From the NCBI RefSeq assembly GCF_017301735.1, contig NZ_CP071090.1:6004001-6068000 (forward strand): a stretch of DNA of 64,000 nt, read 5' to 3'. Below are positions 1 to 7,906 of the stretch, one piece after another. Source of the DNA: Pyxidicoccus parkwaysis (GTDB taxonomy: Bacteria; Myxococcota; Myxococcia; Myxococcales; Myxococcaceae). The position numbers were made by a program, and so were the translations under genes. Position 1 is the stretch's first letter. Each line of letters starts with the position of its first letter. The notes under the pieces are model-generated. The model was not told the origin of the DNA, ran no database searches, and saw nothing but the letters and a program-made list of their open reading frames with translations.

Positions 1-268
1 GGGGTTGGAGCGCGGGCCCCGTGGACGCGACGGCGAGCTCCACGTAGCGCCACTGCGGCGCGCCCGTGGGCAGGCTCACCGTCTCGCCGTGGACCTCGGG
101 GCCAGACGTGGACGCGGCGCGCTCGGCGGAGGAAGGCAGCGGCGCGAGCACGTACACGAGGCCGGCCGCGCCGAAGAGGCCCGCGCCCGCCACCGCGAGC
201 CATGCGGGCAGACGGCGCCGGGGAGTGTTGTTGGAAGAGGCAGTGGATGGGGTTTCGGGGGTGCTCAT
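1..268 (-). CDS. Efflux periplasmic adaptor (CusB/CzcB-like), N-terminal part only
   Basis: The first 89 codons are visible; the gene runs off the left edge. The ATG at 268-266 follows a GGAG ribosome site 8 nt upstream. Residues 1-19 are Ser/Thr/Asn-rich with an Arg-Arg-Arg triplet, followed by one hydrophobic segment (about residues 20-43) that fits a membrane anchor, then the start of a periplasmic region. The gene lies 34 nt after a TolC-family channel gene and is probably in the same transcript. Channel plus single-anchor periplasmic protein is the usual order of CusC-CusB / CzcC-CzcB efflux operons, so an RND membrane-fusion protein is inferred mainly from context. No lipoyl/barrel motif lies inside the window. 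Confidence 0.6.
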   Translation of the reverse strand, partial: MSTPETPSTASSNNTPRRRLPAWLAVAGAGLFGAAGLVYVLAPLPSSAERAASTSGPEVHGETVSLPTGAPQWRYVELAVASTGPALQP

Positions 269-302
269 GGTGGGTTCTCCAGAAAGGGAAAGGGAGTCGC
301 GC

Positions 303-1754
303 TCAGCCGCGCGGAAGCTCCAGCGTGGACGGAGCCTCGGGGCCGGCGGCGCTCGCGCGGTCGAGGCCGACACTCAGGTGGAAGGCGGACTGGTCCAGGT
401 CCGCCGCACGCAGCAGCAGCTCGCCGTACGTGCGCCGGGCCAGCAGCAAATCCTGAAGTGCCGCGCCACCCGCGCGCACCGCCTGGTCCAGGCGCTGCAC
501 CACGCCTTCAGCCAGGGGCAGGGTCTTGGTGCGCAGCCGATCCTGGCGCTCACGCACCCGGCTCAGCTCCTCGGTCAACGTCGCCGCATCGCGCGTGGCC
601 TGCGCCGTCAGCAGCTCGCGAGACGTGCGCGCTGACTCCATCGCGGCCGAAGCCGAGTGCGCTTCCGCCTGGCCATGGTCGAAGAACGGCAGGGGCATGG
701 AGAGGCCGACGAAGACGGAGTTCAACTGGTTGCCGGCGACCACGAACTGGTCCCTCGTGTAGCCGGCACGCACGGTGGGGTCTGGAATCCACTGGCGGCG
801 CGCGAGCCGGAGCGAAGCGCGCGCCGCCTCCTCCTGCGCGGACAGCGAGCGCAGGTCGGGACGCGCCTCCACACGAGCGGGCGCGGGCGCGCGCGACAGC
901 CTGGCGGCAAGGAAATCCGCCGCGGCCGTCCGGCTTCCGAAGGGCGCACAGGGCATCCCCGCTGTCTGCGCGCACGCGAGCAACAGGTCGGTCAGCCGGG
1001 CACGCTCCTCGCCGAGCGAAGCCCGCAGGGACTCCTCCTCCAGCACGGAGCGGTCCACGTCCAGGCCGGCGGATTCACCGCGCTCCTGGCGGGCACGCTG
1101 GAGCTGCGTCAGCTCCGCGGCGTCGTCCGCCAGCTCCTGGAGCTGCGCGACACGTACCTCGGTGGCGGCCACGTCGGCGGCGCGCTCCAGCACGTCATAC
1201 GTGCGCGTGCGCAGCGTGGCGTAGACGTCCAGCGCGGCGGAGGCCAGCGCGGCGCGGGCGGAGTCCTGACGAGGCCCGCGCTTGCCCAGCTCCACCAACT
1301 CCGAGAGGCCGAAGACGTAGTTGGGCACCTCGCGCAGGCGCGAGAGGCCAGGGGGATTGGTGGGGCCCAGCGGAATCGTGTTCATCGACACGTCCAGCGT
1401 GGGGTTGGGCAACAGGTGCGCGCGCACGAGGTCCGCGCGAGAGGAGGCCAGGCGCGCCCGGGCCGAGGCGAACTCCGGCGAGTGCTCCCACAGCAGCGAG
1501 GCGAGCCCGGCCTCGTCCGGCAGCGCGGCGAGCGTCAGCGACGACGCGGAGGGCGGCCGCACCGATGACGTTGGCGCCTCGGAGGACGGCGAGGGCGACG
1601 AGGACGGGGACGCGAGCGACGAAGGGGACGAGGCTTTTGAGGCCGAAGACGATGGGGGCGGCGTGGAGGAGACAGCCGGCCCGTCAGCGCGGGCGATGGC
1701 GGCATGGCCGAGTACCGCGCAGAGGGCGGCCAGGAGGGGAAAGGGACGACGCAC
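303..1754 (-). CDS. TolC-family outer-membrane efflux channel (CusC/CzcC-like)
   Basis: A 483-residue exported protein. It has an N-terminal signal peptide (MRRPFPLLAALCAVLGHAAI-ARA), a Ser/Pro low-complexity stretch at about residues 29-70, and two homologous halves of long Ala/Glu/Arg-rich helices. In each half a strand segment of the type LLPNPTLDVSMN or WIPDPTVRAGYT follows the helices, the hallmark of OEP/TolC repeats. It would form the outer-membrane tunnel of a tripartite exporter whose adaptor follows 34 nt downstream. The start is GTG with GGGAG 9 nt upstream. A sigma-54 promoter lies just upstream of the gene, with an activator palindrome beyond it, and the next gene upstream encodes a sigma-54 activator. 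The substrate (metal or drug) cannot be read from the sequence. Confidence 0.85.
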   Translation of the reverse strand: MRRPFPLLAALCAVLGHAAIARADGPAVSSTPPPSSSASKASSPSSLASPSSSPSPSSEAPTSSVRPPSASSLTLAALPDEAGLASLLWEHSPEFASARARLASSRADLVRAHLLPNPTLDVSMNTIPLGPTNPPGLSRLREVPNYVFGLSELVELGKRGPRQDSARAALASAALDVYATLRTRTYDVLERAADVAATEVRVAQLQELADDAAELTQLQRARQERGESAGLDVDRSVLEEESLRASLGEERARLTDLLLACAQTAGMPCAPFGSRTAAADFLAARLSRAPAPARVEARPDLRSLSAQEEAARASLRLARRQWIPDPTVRAGYTRDQFVVAGNQLNSVFVGLSMPLPFFDHGQAEAHSASAAMESARTSRELLTAQATRDAATLTEELSRVRERQDRLRTKTLPLAEGVVQRLDQAVRAGGAALQDLLLARRTYGELLLRAADLDQSAFHLSVGLDRASAAGPEAPSTLELPRG

Positions 1755-1793
1755 GAAGCAGGGCTCCCGGTGAGGTTCCGGGAATGCCCCAGG

Positions 1794-1808
1794 GCAAGCC
1801 GCGTGCCC
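1794..1808 (-). promoter_or_regulatory. Sigma-54 (-24/-12) promoter for the efflux operon
   Basis: Read on the minus strand the site is GGGCAC-GCGGC-TTGC, which matches the sigma-54 consensus TGGCAC-N5-TTGC at every position except the first. The invariant GG and GC doublets are correctly spaced. Transcription would start about 12 nt downstream, near 1782, leaving a 5' leader of about 28 nt before the TolC GTG start. The neighbouring upstream gene encodes a sigma-54 activator. Confidence 0.75.
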
Positions 1809-1888
1809 CGCTTCACCTCAGGAAGTGCGGGCGTTTGCGCCGCCCTCCCCCTTCAAGCTTTTTTGAATGCCCCGCCGATTCGAAGATT

Positions 1889-1910
1889 CTTTCAGTCGCC
1901 CGACTGAAAG
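1889..1910. promoter_or_regulatory. Perfect 10-bp palindrome, likely upstream activator site
   Basis: CTTTCAGTCG-CC-CGACTGAAAG is a perfect inverted repeat of 10-bp arms with a 2-bp spacer. Its centre is about 117 bp upstream of the start predicted from the sigma-54 promoter, the distance typical of enhancer-like sites bound by Fis-type helix-turn-helix dimers. It begins 7 nt after the activator gene's stop codon. A terminator role is less likely because the loop is 2 nt and no T-run follows on either strand. Confidence 0.6.
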
Positions 1911-1916
1911 GATTTT

Positions 1917-3296
1917 TCAGCCGTCGCCCAGCCGCTTGAGGAACGTGGGGTGCGACAGGCCGAGCAGCTTCGCGGCCTCCATACGCCGTCCACCCAGTCG
2001 CTCCAGCACCCAGCGCGCATAGGCGCGCTCAACATCCTCCATCGGAATCGGGTGCTCCACGCAGAAGGCCCCGGCGGGAGGTGCGACGGCAGCGACGGGC
2101 GCGGGCGGAGCCACCGGCGCCTGCGCGACGGGCGCCACCGGCCCCAGAACTTCCAGCTCCAGCTCGGGCCCCGGCTCCAGCACGAGCGAGCGCTCCAGGA
2201 TGTTGCGCAGCTCGCGCACGTTGCCCGGAAAGCCATAGGCAGCCAGGCGGGCACGGGCGCGGTTTCCCAGGACGATGTCGCGGCGGCCCAGCTCGCGGCG
2301 CAGGTCGGCGAGGAGCCCTTCCGCGAGCGGGAGGATGTCCTCGCGGCGCTCGCGCAGCGGAGGGATTTCGATGCGGAAGACGCTCAAGCGGAACCAGAGG
2401 TCCTCTCGGAAGGAGCCCGCCTGCATCTGCGTCTGGAGGTCGCGGTTGGTGGCGGCGACGATGCGCGCGGTGCTCGTCTGCTCGGAGGCGCCGCCCAGCC
2501 GGCGGAAGCGGCCCGAGTCGAGGAACGTGAGCAGCTTGGCCTGCAACGCGAGCGGCAACTCGCCGACCTCGTCGAGGAAGAGCGTGCCGCCGTGGGCCAC
2601 CTCCACCAGCCCCCGGCGCGCGGCGCGTGCATCCGTGAAGGCTCCCTTCTCGTGGCCGAACAGCTCGCTCTCCACCGTCTGCTCGGGCAGCGCCGCGCAG
2701 TTGATGTGGACGAAGGGCGCGCCTCCGTCCTTCGAGGACAGGGCATGCAGGTGCCGGGCGAGCTGCTCCTTGCCCACCCCCGTCTCCCCCAGCAGCAGCA
2801 CCGGGCTGCGCGGCGAGGCGGCGATGCGCTCCAGCACCTGGAAGACGCGCCGCATGGCCGCGGACACGGGGGCCACGAGACGGCGGCGCGCGGACAGCTC
2901 GGCTTCCGCGGCCTCCAGCCTGTCGCGCAGGCGCCTCGCGTCCACCGCGCGGCGCGCGCGCAGCACCAGGTCCGACAGCTCCACGGGCTTGGCGACATAG
3001 TCCACCGCCCCCGCGCGCACCGCGTCCACCGCGCTGGCGATGTCCCCATGCGCCGTCACCATCACCACCGCCGCGCCGGGCGCCTGCGCCTTCAGCTCCG
3101 CCAGGAACGTCAGCCCATCCCCATCCGGCAGCCGCCGGTCCATCACCACCAGCGCTGGCACGGCATGCGCGAGCGCCACGCGCGTCTCGTGCAGCGAGCG
3201 CGCCTGCGTGACGGTGAAGCCCTCGCGCTGCAGGGCCGCCGAGGCGATGGAGGAGAAGGCGCGGTCGTCATCCACGAGGAGGGCGGTGAGGCTCAT
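1917..3296 (-). CDS. NtrC-family sigma-54 response regulator with GAFTDA loop
   Basis: A 459-residue regulator. The receiver domain is residues 1-120 with acidic pocket D9-D11, phosphoacceptor D53, T81 and K103. The AAA+ domain is about 142-375 with Walker A GETGVGKE (170-177) and Walker B GTLFLDE (237-243). An Ala/Pro linker (about 385-405) leads to a Fis-type helix-turn-helix at about 436-456. The sigma-54 contact loop reads GAFTDA (218-223) rather than the canonical GAFTGA. Its ATG overlaps the kinase stop by 4 nt, so the two form a cotranscribed pair. A sigma-54 promoter and a palindrome sit between this gene and the efflux genes, so they are the probable target. Whether the Asp changes sigma-54 contact cannot be judged from sequence. 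Confidence 0.93.
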   Translation of the reverse strand: MSLTALLVDDDRAFSSIASAALQREGFTVTQARSLHETRVALAHAVPALVVMDRRLPDGDGLTFLAELKAQAPGAAVVMVTAHGDIASAVDAVRAGAVDYVAKPVELSDLVLRARRAVDARRLRDRLEAAEAELSARRRLVAPVSAAMRRVFQVLERIAASPRSPVLLLGETGVGKEQLARHLHALSSKDGGAPFVHINCAALPEQTVESELFGHEKGAFTDARAARRGLVEVAHGGTLFLDEVGELPLALQAKLLTFLDSGRFRRLGGASEQTSTARIVAATNRDLQTQMQAGSFREDLWFRLSVFRIEIPPLRERREDILPLAEGLLADLRRELGRRDIVLGNRARARLAAYGFPGNVRELRNILERSLVLEPGPELELEVLGPVAPVAQAPVAPPAPVAAVAPPAGAFCVEHPIPMEDVERAYARWVLERLGGRRMEAAKLLGLSHPTFLKRLGDG

Positions 3297-4939
3297 GACC
3301 GGGGCACTCCATTCAGCGGAAGGTGAATCCGGAAGCGGCTGCCCCCGGGGATGCGCTCGAAGGCGAGCCGTCCGCCCTGCTGCTCCAGCGCCTGTCGTGT
3401 CATGGCGAGGCCCAGGCCGATGCCCTTGGGCTTGGACGTGACGAAGGGCTCGAACAGACGCGCCTCCACGCTAGCCGTGGGGCCACCCGCGTTGTCCTCC
3501 ACGGACACCACCGCCTCGCCGTCGCGCAGCGCCGCGAGCACGCGCACCGTGGGCGAAGCCACCTGCCCCAGGTCCTTGGCCGCCACCGTGGCCTCCATGG
3601 CGTTGCGCACCACGTTGTCCAGCGCCGTCGCGAGCAGCAGCGGGTCACACGACAGCGGAGCCTGCTCGGGCACGGAGACCTCCACGTGGACCTCCTCCGC
3701 CTCTGGCAGGGAGCGCAGCCCCGCTACCACGTCGCGGACGAGCTGGGACAGGTCCACGTCCGCCAGCCGCGCTTCCGGCGGCTTGCCGAAGTGAAGCAGC
3801 GAGGTGGCCAGGTGCGCCAGCCGGTCAATCTGGCCGTTGAGGGTGCGCACCACCAGCGCCCCGTCGCCAGCGGGAGGCACCAACCCCGTGGCCGACTTGA
3901 GCCCGTTGAGCGAGTTCTTCACCTCGTGGGCGATGAGGCTCGCCGCGCCGCCGAGCGCGGCCATCTTCTCGTGGCGCGCGGCGCGCTCCTCCATGGACAG
4001 GAAGAGGTTGTAGACGCGGCGCCAGTGGAGGCTGAAGAGCACGAGCGTGCCCAGCTGCAGCAACGCCACTCCAAGCAGCTGCAAGAGGAAGCGCCCGCGA
4101 ATGCCGGTCAGCAGCGCCGTCTCGTCCGCGGCGAGCACCAGGTGCAACCCCGTGCCCGGCACCTGCGTGGCGGCGGCGAGGACCTCCACGTCCGGCCCCA
4201 GGGCCAGGCGGCGCAGGCCCTCGCGCATGACGGCGCGCAACTCCGCGTCCGCCTCGGGACGCGTGGCCCAGGCGGGCGGTGCACCGGGGAGGAACAGGTC
4301 TCCGCTCCCATTGAGCACCAGCAACTCCAGGTGCTCTCCCAGCGCGCGGCCTCCCGGGACGGCGCCTCCGGTGTCCAGCAGTCCCGTCAAAACTCCGGCG
4401 ACGCGTCCGTCGCGGACCACGGGCACGGCGACGATGAAGGTGGAGGCTCCCGGGGCAATGGCATCCACCACCGGCGCCTGGCGCACGAGCACTTCCTGGA
4501 ACCACGGCCGCGTCGCGAAGGAGGCCGCCTCGGGCGAGCGAGGCGGGTCGCTCCAGCGCAGGTGCCCGTCCGCGTCCAGCAGCATCACTCCCGCGTGGAA
4601 GAGGCCGGCGTCGGGCGCGGTGAGGTCCAGCAGGTCCTCCTTGCCCAGCTCGCTGGGGTGCAGCAGGTCGGGCCCCACGCTGGCGGACACGCGCTGCAAT
4701 TCCGTCTGGAGCAGGTGCAGGTGCAGGCCCAGGGCCTCGGCGTAGACGCGGGCCTCGCGCACCACGCGGTTCTGGAACTGGCCGCGCATCTCCGCCACGT
4801 CGCTGCGGTAGGACAGCAGCGGGCCAGCCACCGCGACGAGCCCCAGCAGCACGATGCCCGGCAGCACGGAGCGGACGAACCGCCGCTCGGCCTGGATGAA
4901 CTCGGGTCTCCCGACGGGGCCGGTCATCACGTCACGCAT
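3293..4939 (-). CDS. Membrane sensor histidine kinase of the efflux two-component pair
   Basis: A 548-residue sensor kinase. Transmembrane helix 1 is about residues 25-43, a periplasmic sensor region of about 240 residues with a double-Cache-like pattern follows, and transmembrane helix 2 is about 284-303. The HisKA motif AHEVKN carries phospho-His at about 338, and the ATPase domain has an N box near 442-449, G1 DNAGG (482-486) and G2 KGIGLGLAM (505-513). It would autophosphorylate and pass phosphate to D53 of the regulator overlapping its 3' end. The start is uncertain: ATG at 4939 or the in-frame ATG at 4927; GAGG upstream is better spaced for the second. The 162 bp between this gene and fruA hold nothing clear. 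Confidence 0.92.
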   Translation of the reverse strand: MRDVMTGPVGRPEFIQAERRFVRSVLPGIVLLGLVAVAGPLLSYRSDVAEMRGQFQNRVVREARVYAEALGLHLHLLQTELQRVSASVGPDLLHPSELGKEDLLDLTAPDAGLFHAGVMLLDADGHLRWSDPPRSPEAASFATRPWFQEVLVRQAPVVDAIAPGASTFIVAVPVVRDGRVAGVLTGLLDTGGAVPGGRALGEHLELLVLNGSGDLFLPGAPPAWATRPEADAELRAVMREGLRRLALGPDVEVLAAATQVPGTGLHLVLAADETALLTGIRGRFLLQLLGVALLQLGTLVLFSLHWRRVYNLFLSMEERAARHEKMAALGGAASLIAHEVKNSLNGLKSATGLVPPAGDGALVVRTLNGQIDRLAHLATSLLHFGKPPEARLADVDLSQLVRDVVAGLRSLPEAEEVHVEVSVPEQAPLSCDPLLLATALDNVVRNAMEATVAAKDLGQVASPTVRVLAALRDGEAVVSVEDNAGGPTASVEARLFEPFVTSKPKGIGLGLAMTRQALEQQGGRLAFERIPGGSRFRIHLPLNGVPRS

Positions 4940-5101
4940 CCTCGGACAACGGGTGCGTGGCCGCGTTTCCGGTCATGCCGCACATGGCGCGAGGGGGGAT
5001 TCCTGTCGACCCGAAGCGGCCCGGCAACAGTCAACCTCCGGGGCCTATTCCAAGCGCGGTCCAGGTCGGAAGAGGTGGGCGGCACTCGGAGGGGCTCCGC
5101 G

Positions 5102-6922
5102 TCAGCGCAGCGTGGGCGTCGTCCCGGGGCCCGCCAGCACGGGCTCCTCCGGGAGCGGGCGCTTGAGGATGACGAGCGCCAGGGTGGTCGCCAGCGTGCC
5201 TGCGAGGATGGACACGAGGTAGGGCCCCACCGGCTGCACCGCGTTGGGGATGGCGAGCACGAACACGCCACCGTGCGGCGCGCGCAGCCCACACCCGAAC
5301 CACATGGACAGCGCGCCTGTTATCGCCGAGCCGAACACGATGGAGGGAATGACGCGCAGCGGGTCCTTGGCGGCGAAGGGAATGGCGCCCTCGGAGATGA
5401 ACGCGAGGCCCAGCACGGCGGCGGCCTTGCCGGCCTCGCGCTCCTGGAGCGTGAAGCGGTTGCGCGCCACCACCGTCGCCAGCGCGAGCCCGAGCGGCGG
5501 CGTCATGCCCGCGGCCATCACCGCTGCCATCGGCGTGAAGGTGTTGGAGCCGAGCAGTCCCACCGCGAAGGCATAAGCCGCCTTGTTGACGGGCCCGCCC
5601 GTGTCCACCGCCATCATCGCCCCGAGCAGCAGTCCGAGCAGGATGGCGTTGGTGCCGCTCAGCCCCGAGAGGAAGTCCGTCAGCCCGTGCATGATGGCGG
5701 CCACCGGCGTGCCGATGACGTAGACCATGAGCAGGCCGACGACGAGGGAGGACAGCAGCGGGAGGATGAGGACGGGCTTCAGCCCTTCGAGGTTCGCGGG
5801 CAGGCGGATGTGGTCTCGGAACCAGCGCGCCACGTAGCCGGAGAGGAAGCCCGCGGCGATGCCTCCGAGGAAGCCGGCCTCGATGCGGCTCGCGAGCATG
5901 CCGCCAATGAAGCCCGGTGCGAGCCCCGGCCGGTCCGCGATGGAATAGGCGATGTAGCCCGCCAGCGCCGGCACCATCAGCGCGAAGGCGGCCTGGCCAA
6001 TCCCCATCAGCGCGGCGGGGAGCGAGCCCTCCTGCTTGAAGGCGTCGATGCCGAAGACGAACGACAGCGCCATGGCGAGCCCGCCCGCCACGACGAACGG
6101 GAGCATGAACGACACGCCCGTGAGGAGGTGCTTGTACGGGCCCGCCGGCTCCGTCTTCGCGGGCGCCACGGCCTGCGCGGGCGCTTCGGCGGCGGGCGTG
6201 CCGGCAGGGGTCACGGGCAGCGTGAGTGCGCGCTCAATCACGGAGTCGGCCTGCTTCAGCGCCTCGCCCACCGAGGTCTTCAACAGTCGCTTGCCCGCGA
6301 AGCGCTCGGTGGAGACGTGCGTATCCGCGCCGATGATGACCGCGTCCGCGGAGGCGATTTCCTCCGGCGTCAGCAGGTTCTTCGTGCCCACCGAGCCCTG
6401 CGTCTCGACCTTGATGGTGTAGCCCCGCGCCTTCGCGGCGCGCGTCAGCGCCTCGGCCGCCATGAAGGTGTGAGCGATGCCCGTGGGACACGCGGTGATG
6501 GCCACGAGGCGACCCGTGGACGGGCCGACCAGCGCCGCCGACGGAGCCGCACCCGCCCCACCCGCCACCTGCCGCGGTGGTGTCACGGGCAGCGGCTGGC
6601 CGGCGCCCATCCCCTCACGCGAACGCGCCACCGCCTCGTCGATGATGTGTTCCGTCTCTCGGATGGCCAGTGCCGTCGAGGTGCGGATGATGGGCTTGCC
6701 CTGAAAGCGCGACTCATCGACGGTGATGTCCGCCGCGACGATGACCGCGTCCGCCTCCGCGATGGCCGCCGCGTCGAGCGGCGAACGGACACCCTCGGAG
6801 CCGCACGTCTCGACGGCGATGGAGTGCCCCTTGAGCGCCGCCACCCGGCGCAGCGCCTCGGCCGCCATGACCGTGTGGGCGATGCCCGTCGGGCAGGCGG
6901 TGACGGCTACCAGTTTCGCCAT
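5102..6922 (-). CDS. fruA: Fructose PTS permease EIIB'-EIIB-EIIC
   Basis: A 606-residue fructose permease that takes up fructose and phosphorylates it at position 1. Two tandem IIB domains each carry an intact phosphocysteine motif CPTGIAHT, at C10 and C145. An Ala/Pro linker and a polytopic IIC domain from about residue 250 follow, with FruA-type segments such as GVSFMLPFVVAGG, GYIAYSIADRPGL, MAVDTGGPVNKAAYAF and FISEGAIPFAAKDP. In E. coli FruA, as recalled, the first B' domain has lost this motif, so two intact ones are noteworthy. The start ATG has GAGGAG 9 nt upstream. It is the last gene of the fruB-fruK-fruA run, 27 nt after fruK. Confidence 0.95.
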   Translation of the reverse strand: MAKLVAVTACPTGIAHTVMAAEALRRVAALKGHSIAVETCGSEGVRSPLDAAAIAEADAVIVAADITVDESRFQGKPIIRTSTALAIRETEHIIDEAVARSREGMGAGQPLPVTPPRQVAGGAGAAPSAALVGPSTGRLVAITACPTGIAHTFMAAEALTRAAKARGYTIKVETQGSVGTKNLLTPEEIASADAVIIGADTHVSTERFAGKRLLKTSVGEALKQADSVIERALTLPVTPAGTPAAEAPAQAVAPAKTEPAGPYKHLLTGVSFMLPFVVAGGLAMALSFVFGIDAFKQEGSLPAALMGIGQAAFALMVPALAGYIAYSIADRPGLAPGFIGGMLASRIEAGFLGGIAAGFLSGYVARWFRDHIRLPANLEGLKPVLILPLLSSLVVGLLMVYVIGTPVAAIMHGLTDFLSGLSGTNAILLGLLLGAMMAVDTGGPVNKAAYAFAVGLLGSNTFTPMAAVMAAGMTPPLGLALATVVARNRFTLQEREAGKAAAVLGLAFISEGAIPFAAKDPLRVIPSIVFGSAITGALSMWFGCGLRAPHGGVFVLAIPNAVQPVGPYLVSILAGTLATTLALVILKRPLPEEPVLAGPGTTPTLR

Positions 6923-6949
6923 GTTCGTGCGCTCCTCGTCTCTCGCTGC

Positions 6950-7906
6950 TCAGGCATCACTCAGGGAGTGGATGGACACGGAGCGCATCAGTGACTGAAC
7001 GCGCTCCTGCGACGGCGGCACCGGCCCCACCCGCACCAGCTTGCCGGCGGCGAACGCGGTGCCATACCGCGCACACTCCTCCAGCGAGCGCCCCGCCAGC
7101 CGCGCGGACAGCACGCCCGCCACCATCGAGTCCCCCGCCCCCACCGTGCTGGCCACCTCCACCCGGGGAGGCACCGCCAGCAGCGCGCCTTCGCCGTCCA
7201 CGAAGATGGCGCCCTCCGCGCCCAGTGACACCACCACCAGCTCGATGCCCGTCGCATGGAGCTGCCGCGCCGCGCGCACCACCTCCGTCCGGTCCGACAG
7301 CGCACGGCCGAGCAGCTCGGACAGCTCGTGCACATTCGGCTTCACGAAGTCGGGCTTCGCCGCCACCGCGTGCTTCAGCGGCGCGCCGCTGGTGTCCACC
7401 ACCACGATGGCCCCCCGGGACCGCAGCCGCGCTGTCAGCGTGGCGTACGCGTCCTCCTGCATTCCGGCCGGCAGGCTGCCCGAGAGCACGAAGCAACTGT
7501 TGTCCCTTGCGAGCGCGTCCAGCGTCTCCGTCAGCTTCTGCAGCGCACCGTCCGGCACCTGCAAGCCCGGCAGGTTGAGGTCCGTGACGGTGCCGCCCAT
7601 CCGGTCCACCACCTTGATGTTGACGCGACTGGAGCCGGGCAATCGCAGGCAGCGGTCCAGGATGCCGCGCTCCTGGAACAGCGCCTCGAAGACCTGCGTG
7701 TTGTCCGCACCCAGGAAACCCGTGGCGGTGATGGGCAGGTCACCCCCCGCGAGGAACGCGGCGACGTTGATGGCCTTCCCACCCGCCGTGCGCGTCTCGG
7801 ACGTCACGCGGTTGACGGCGCCCGCCGTGAAGCCGGGGCACTCCAGTGTCTGGTCGATGGCCGAGTTGAGGCTCACCGTGACGATGCCAGGCTTCGTCGG
7901 CGTCAT
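6950..7906 (-). CDS. fruK: 1-phosphofructokinase
   Basis: A 318-residue PfkB/ribokinase-family kinase that converts fructose 1-phosphate and ATP to fructose 1,6-bisphosphate. The N-terminal substrate region has SLNSAIDQTL and the glycine-rich TAGGKAINVA. The C-terminal signature STVGAGDSMVAG contains the catalytic Asp and the anion hole. Length is normal for FruK. Its ATG overlaps the fruB stop by 4 nt and fruA follows 27 nt downstream, the standard order of fructose operons, which separates it from tagatose-6-phosphate kinase paralogues. No frameshift or unusual composition was seen. Confidence 0.95.
   Translation of the reverse strand: MTPTKPGIVTVSLNSAIDQTLECPGFTAGAVNRVTSETRTAGGKAINVAAFLAGGDLPITATGFLGADNTQVFEALFQERGILDRCLRLPGSSRVNIKVVDRMGGTVTDLNLPGLQVPDGALQKLTETLDALARDNSCFVLSGSLPAGMQEDAYATLTARLRSRGAIVVVDTSGAPLKHAVAAKPDFVKPNVHELSELLGRALSDRTEVVRAARQLHATGIELVVVSLGAEGAIFVDGEGALLAVPPRVEVASTVGAGDSMVAGVLSARLAGRSLEECARYGTAFAAGKLVRVGPVPPSQERVQSLMRSVSIHSLSDA

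Noticed and set aside
1889-1910. Rho-independent terminator of the response-regulator gene
   Set aside because: A 2-nt loop and no T-run; position and symmetry suit an activator site better.
3323-6994. Plus-strand open frame of 1,223 codons opposite the kinase and fruA
   Set aside because: It runs antisense across two clear genes and reads as Arg/His/Gln-rich low-complexity protein, an effect of high GC at third positions.
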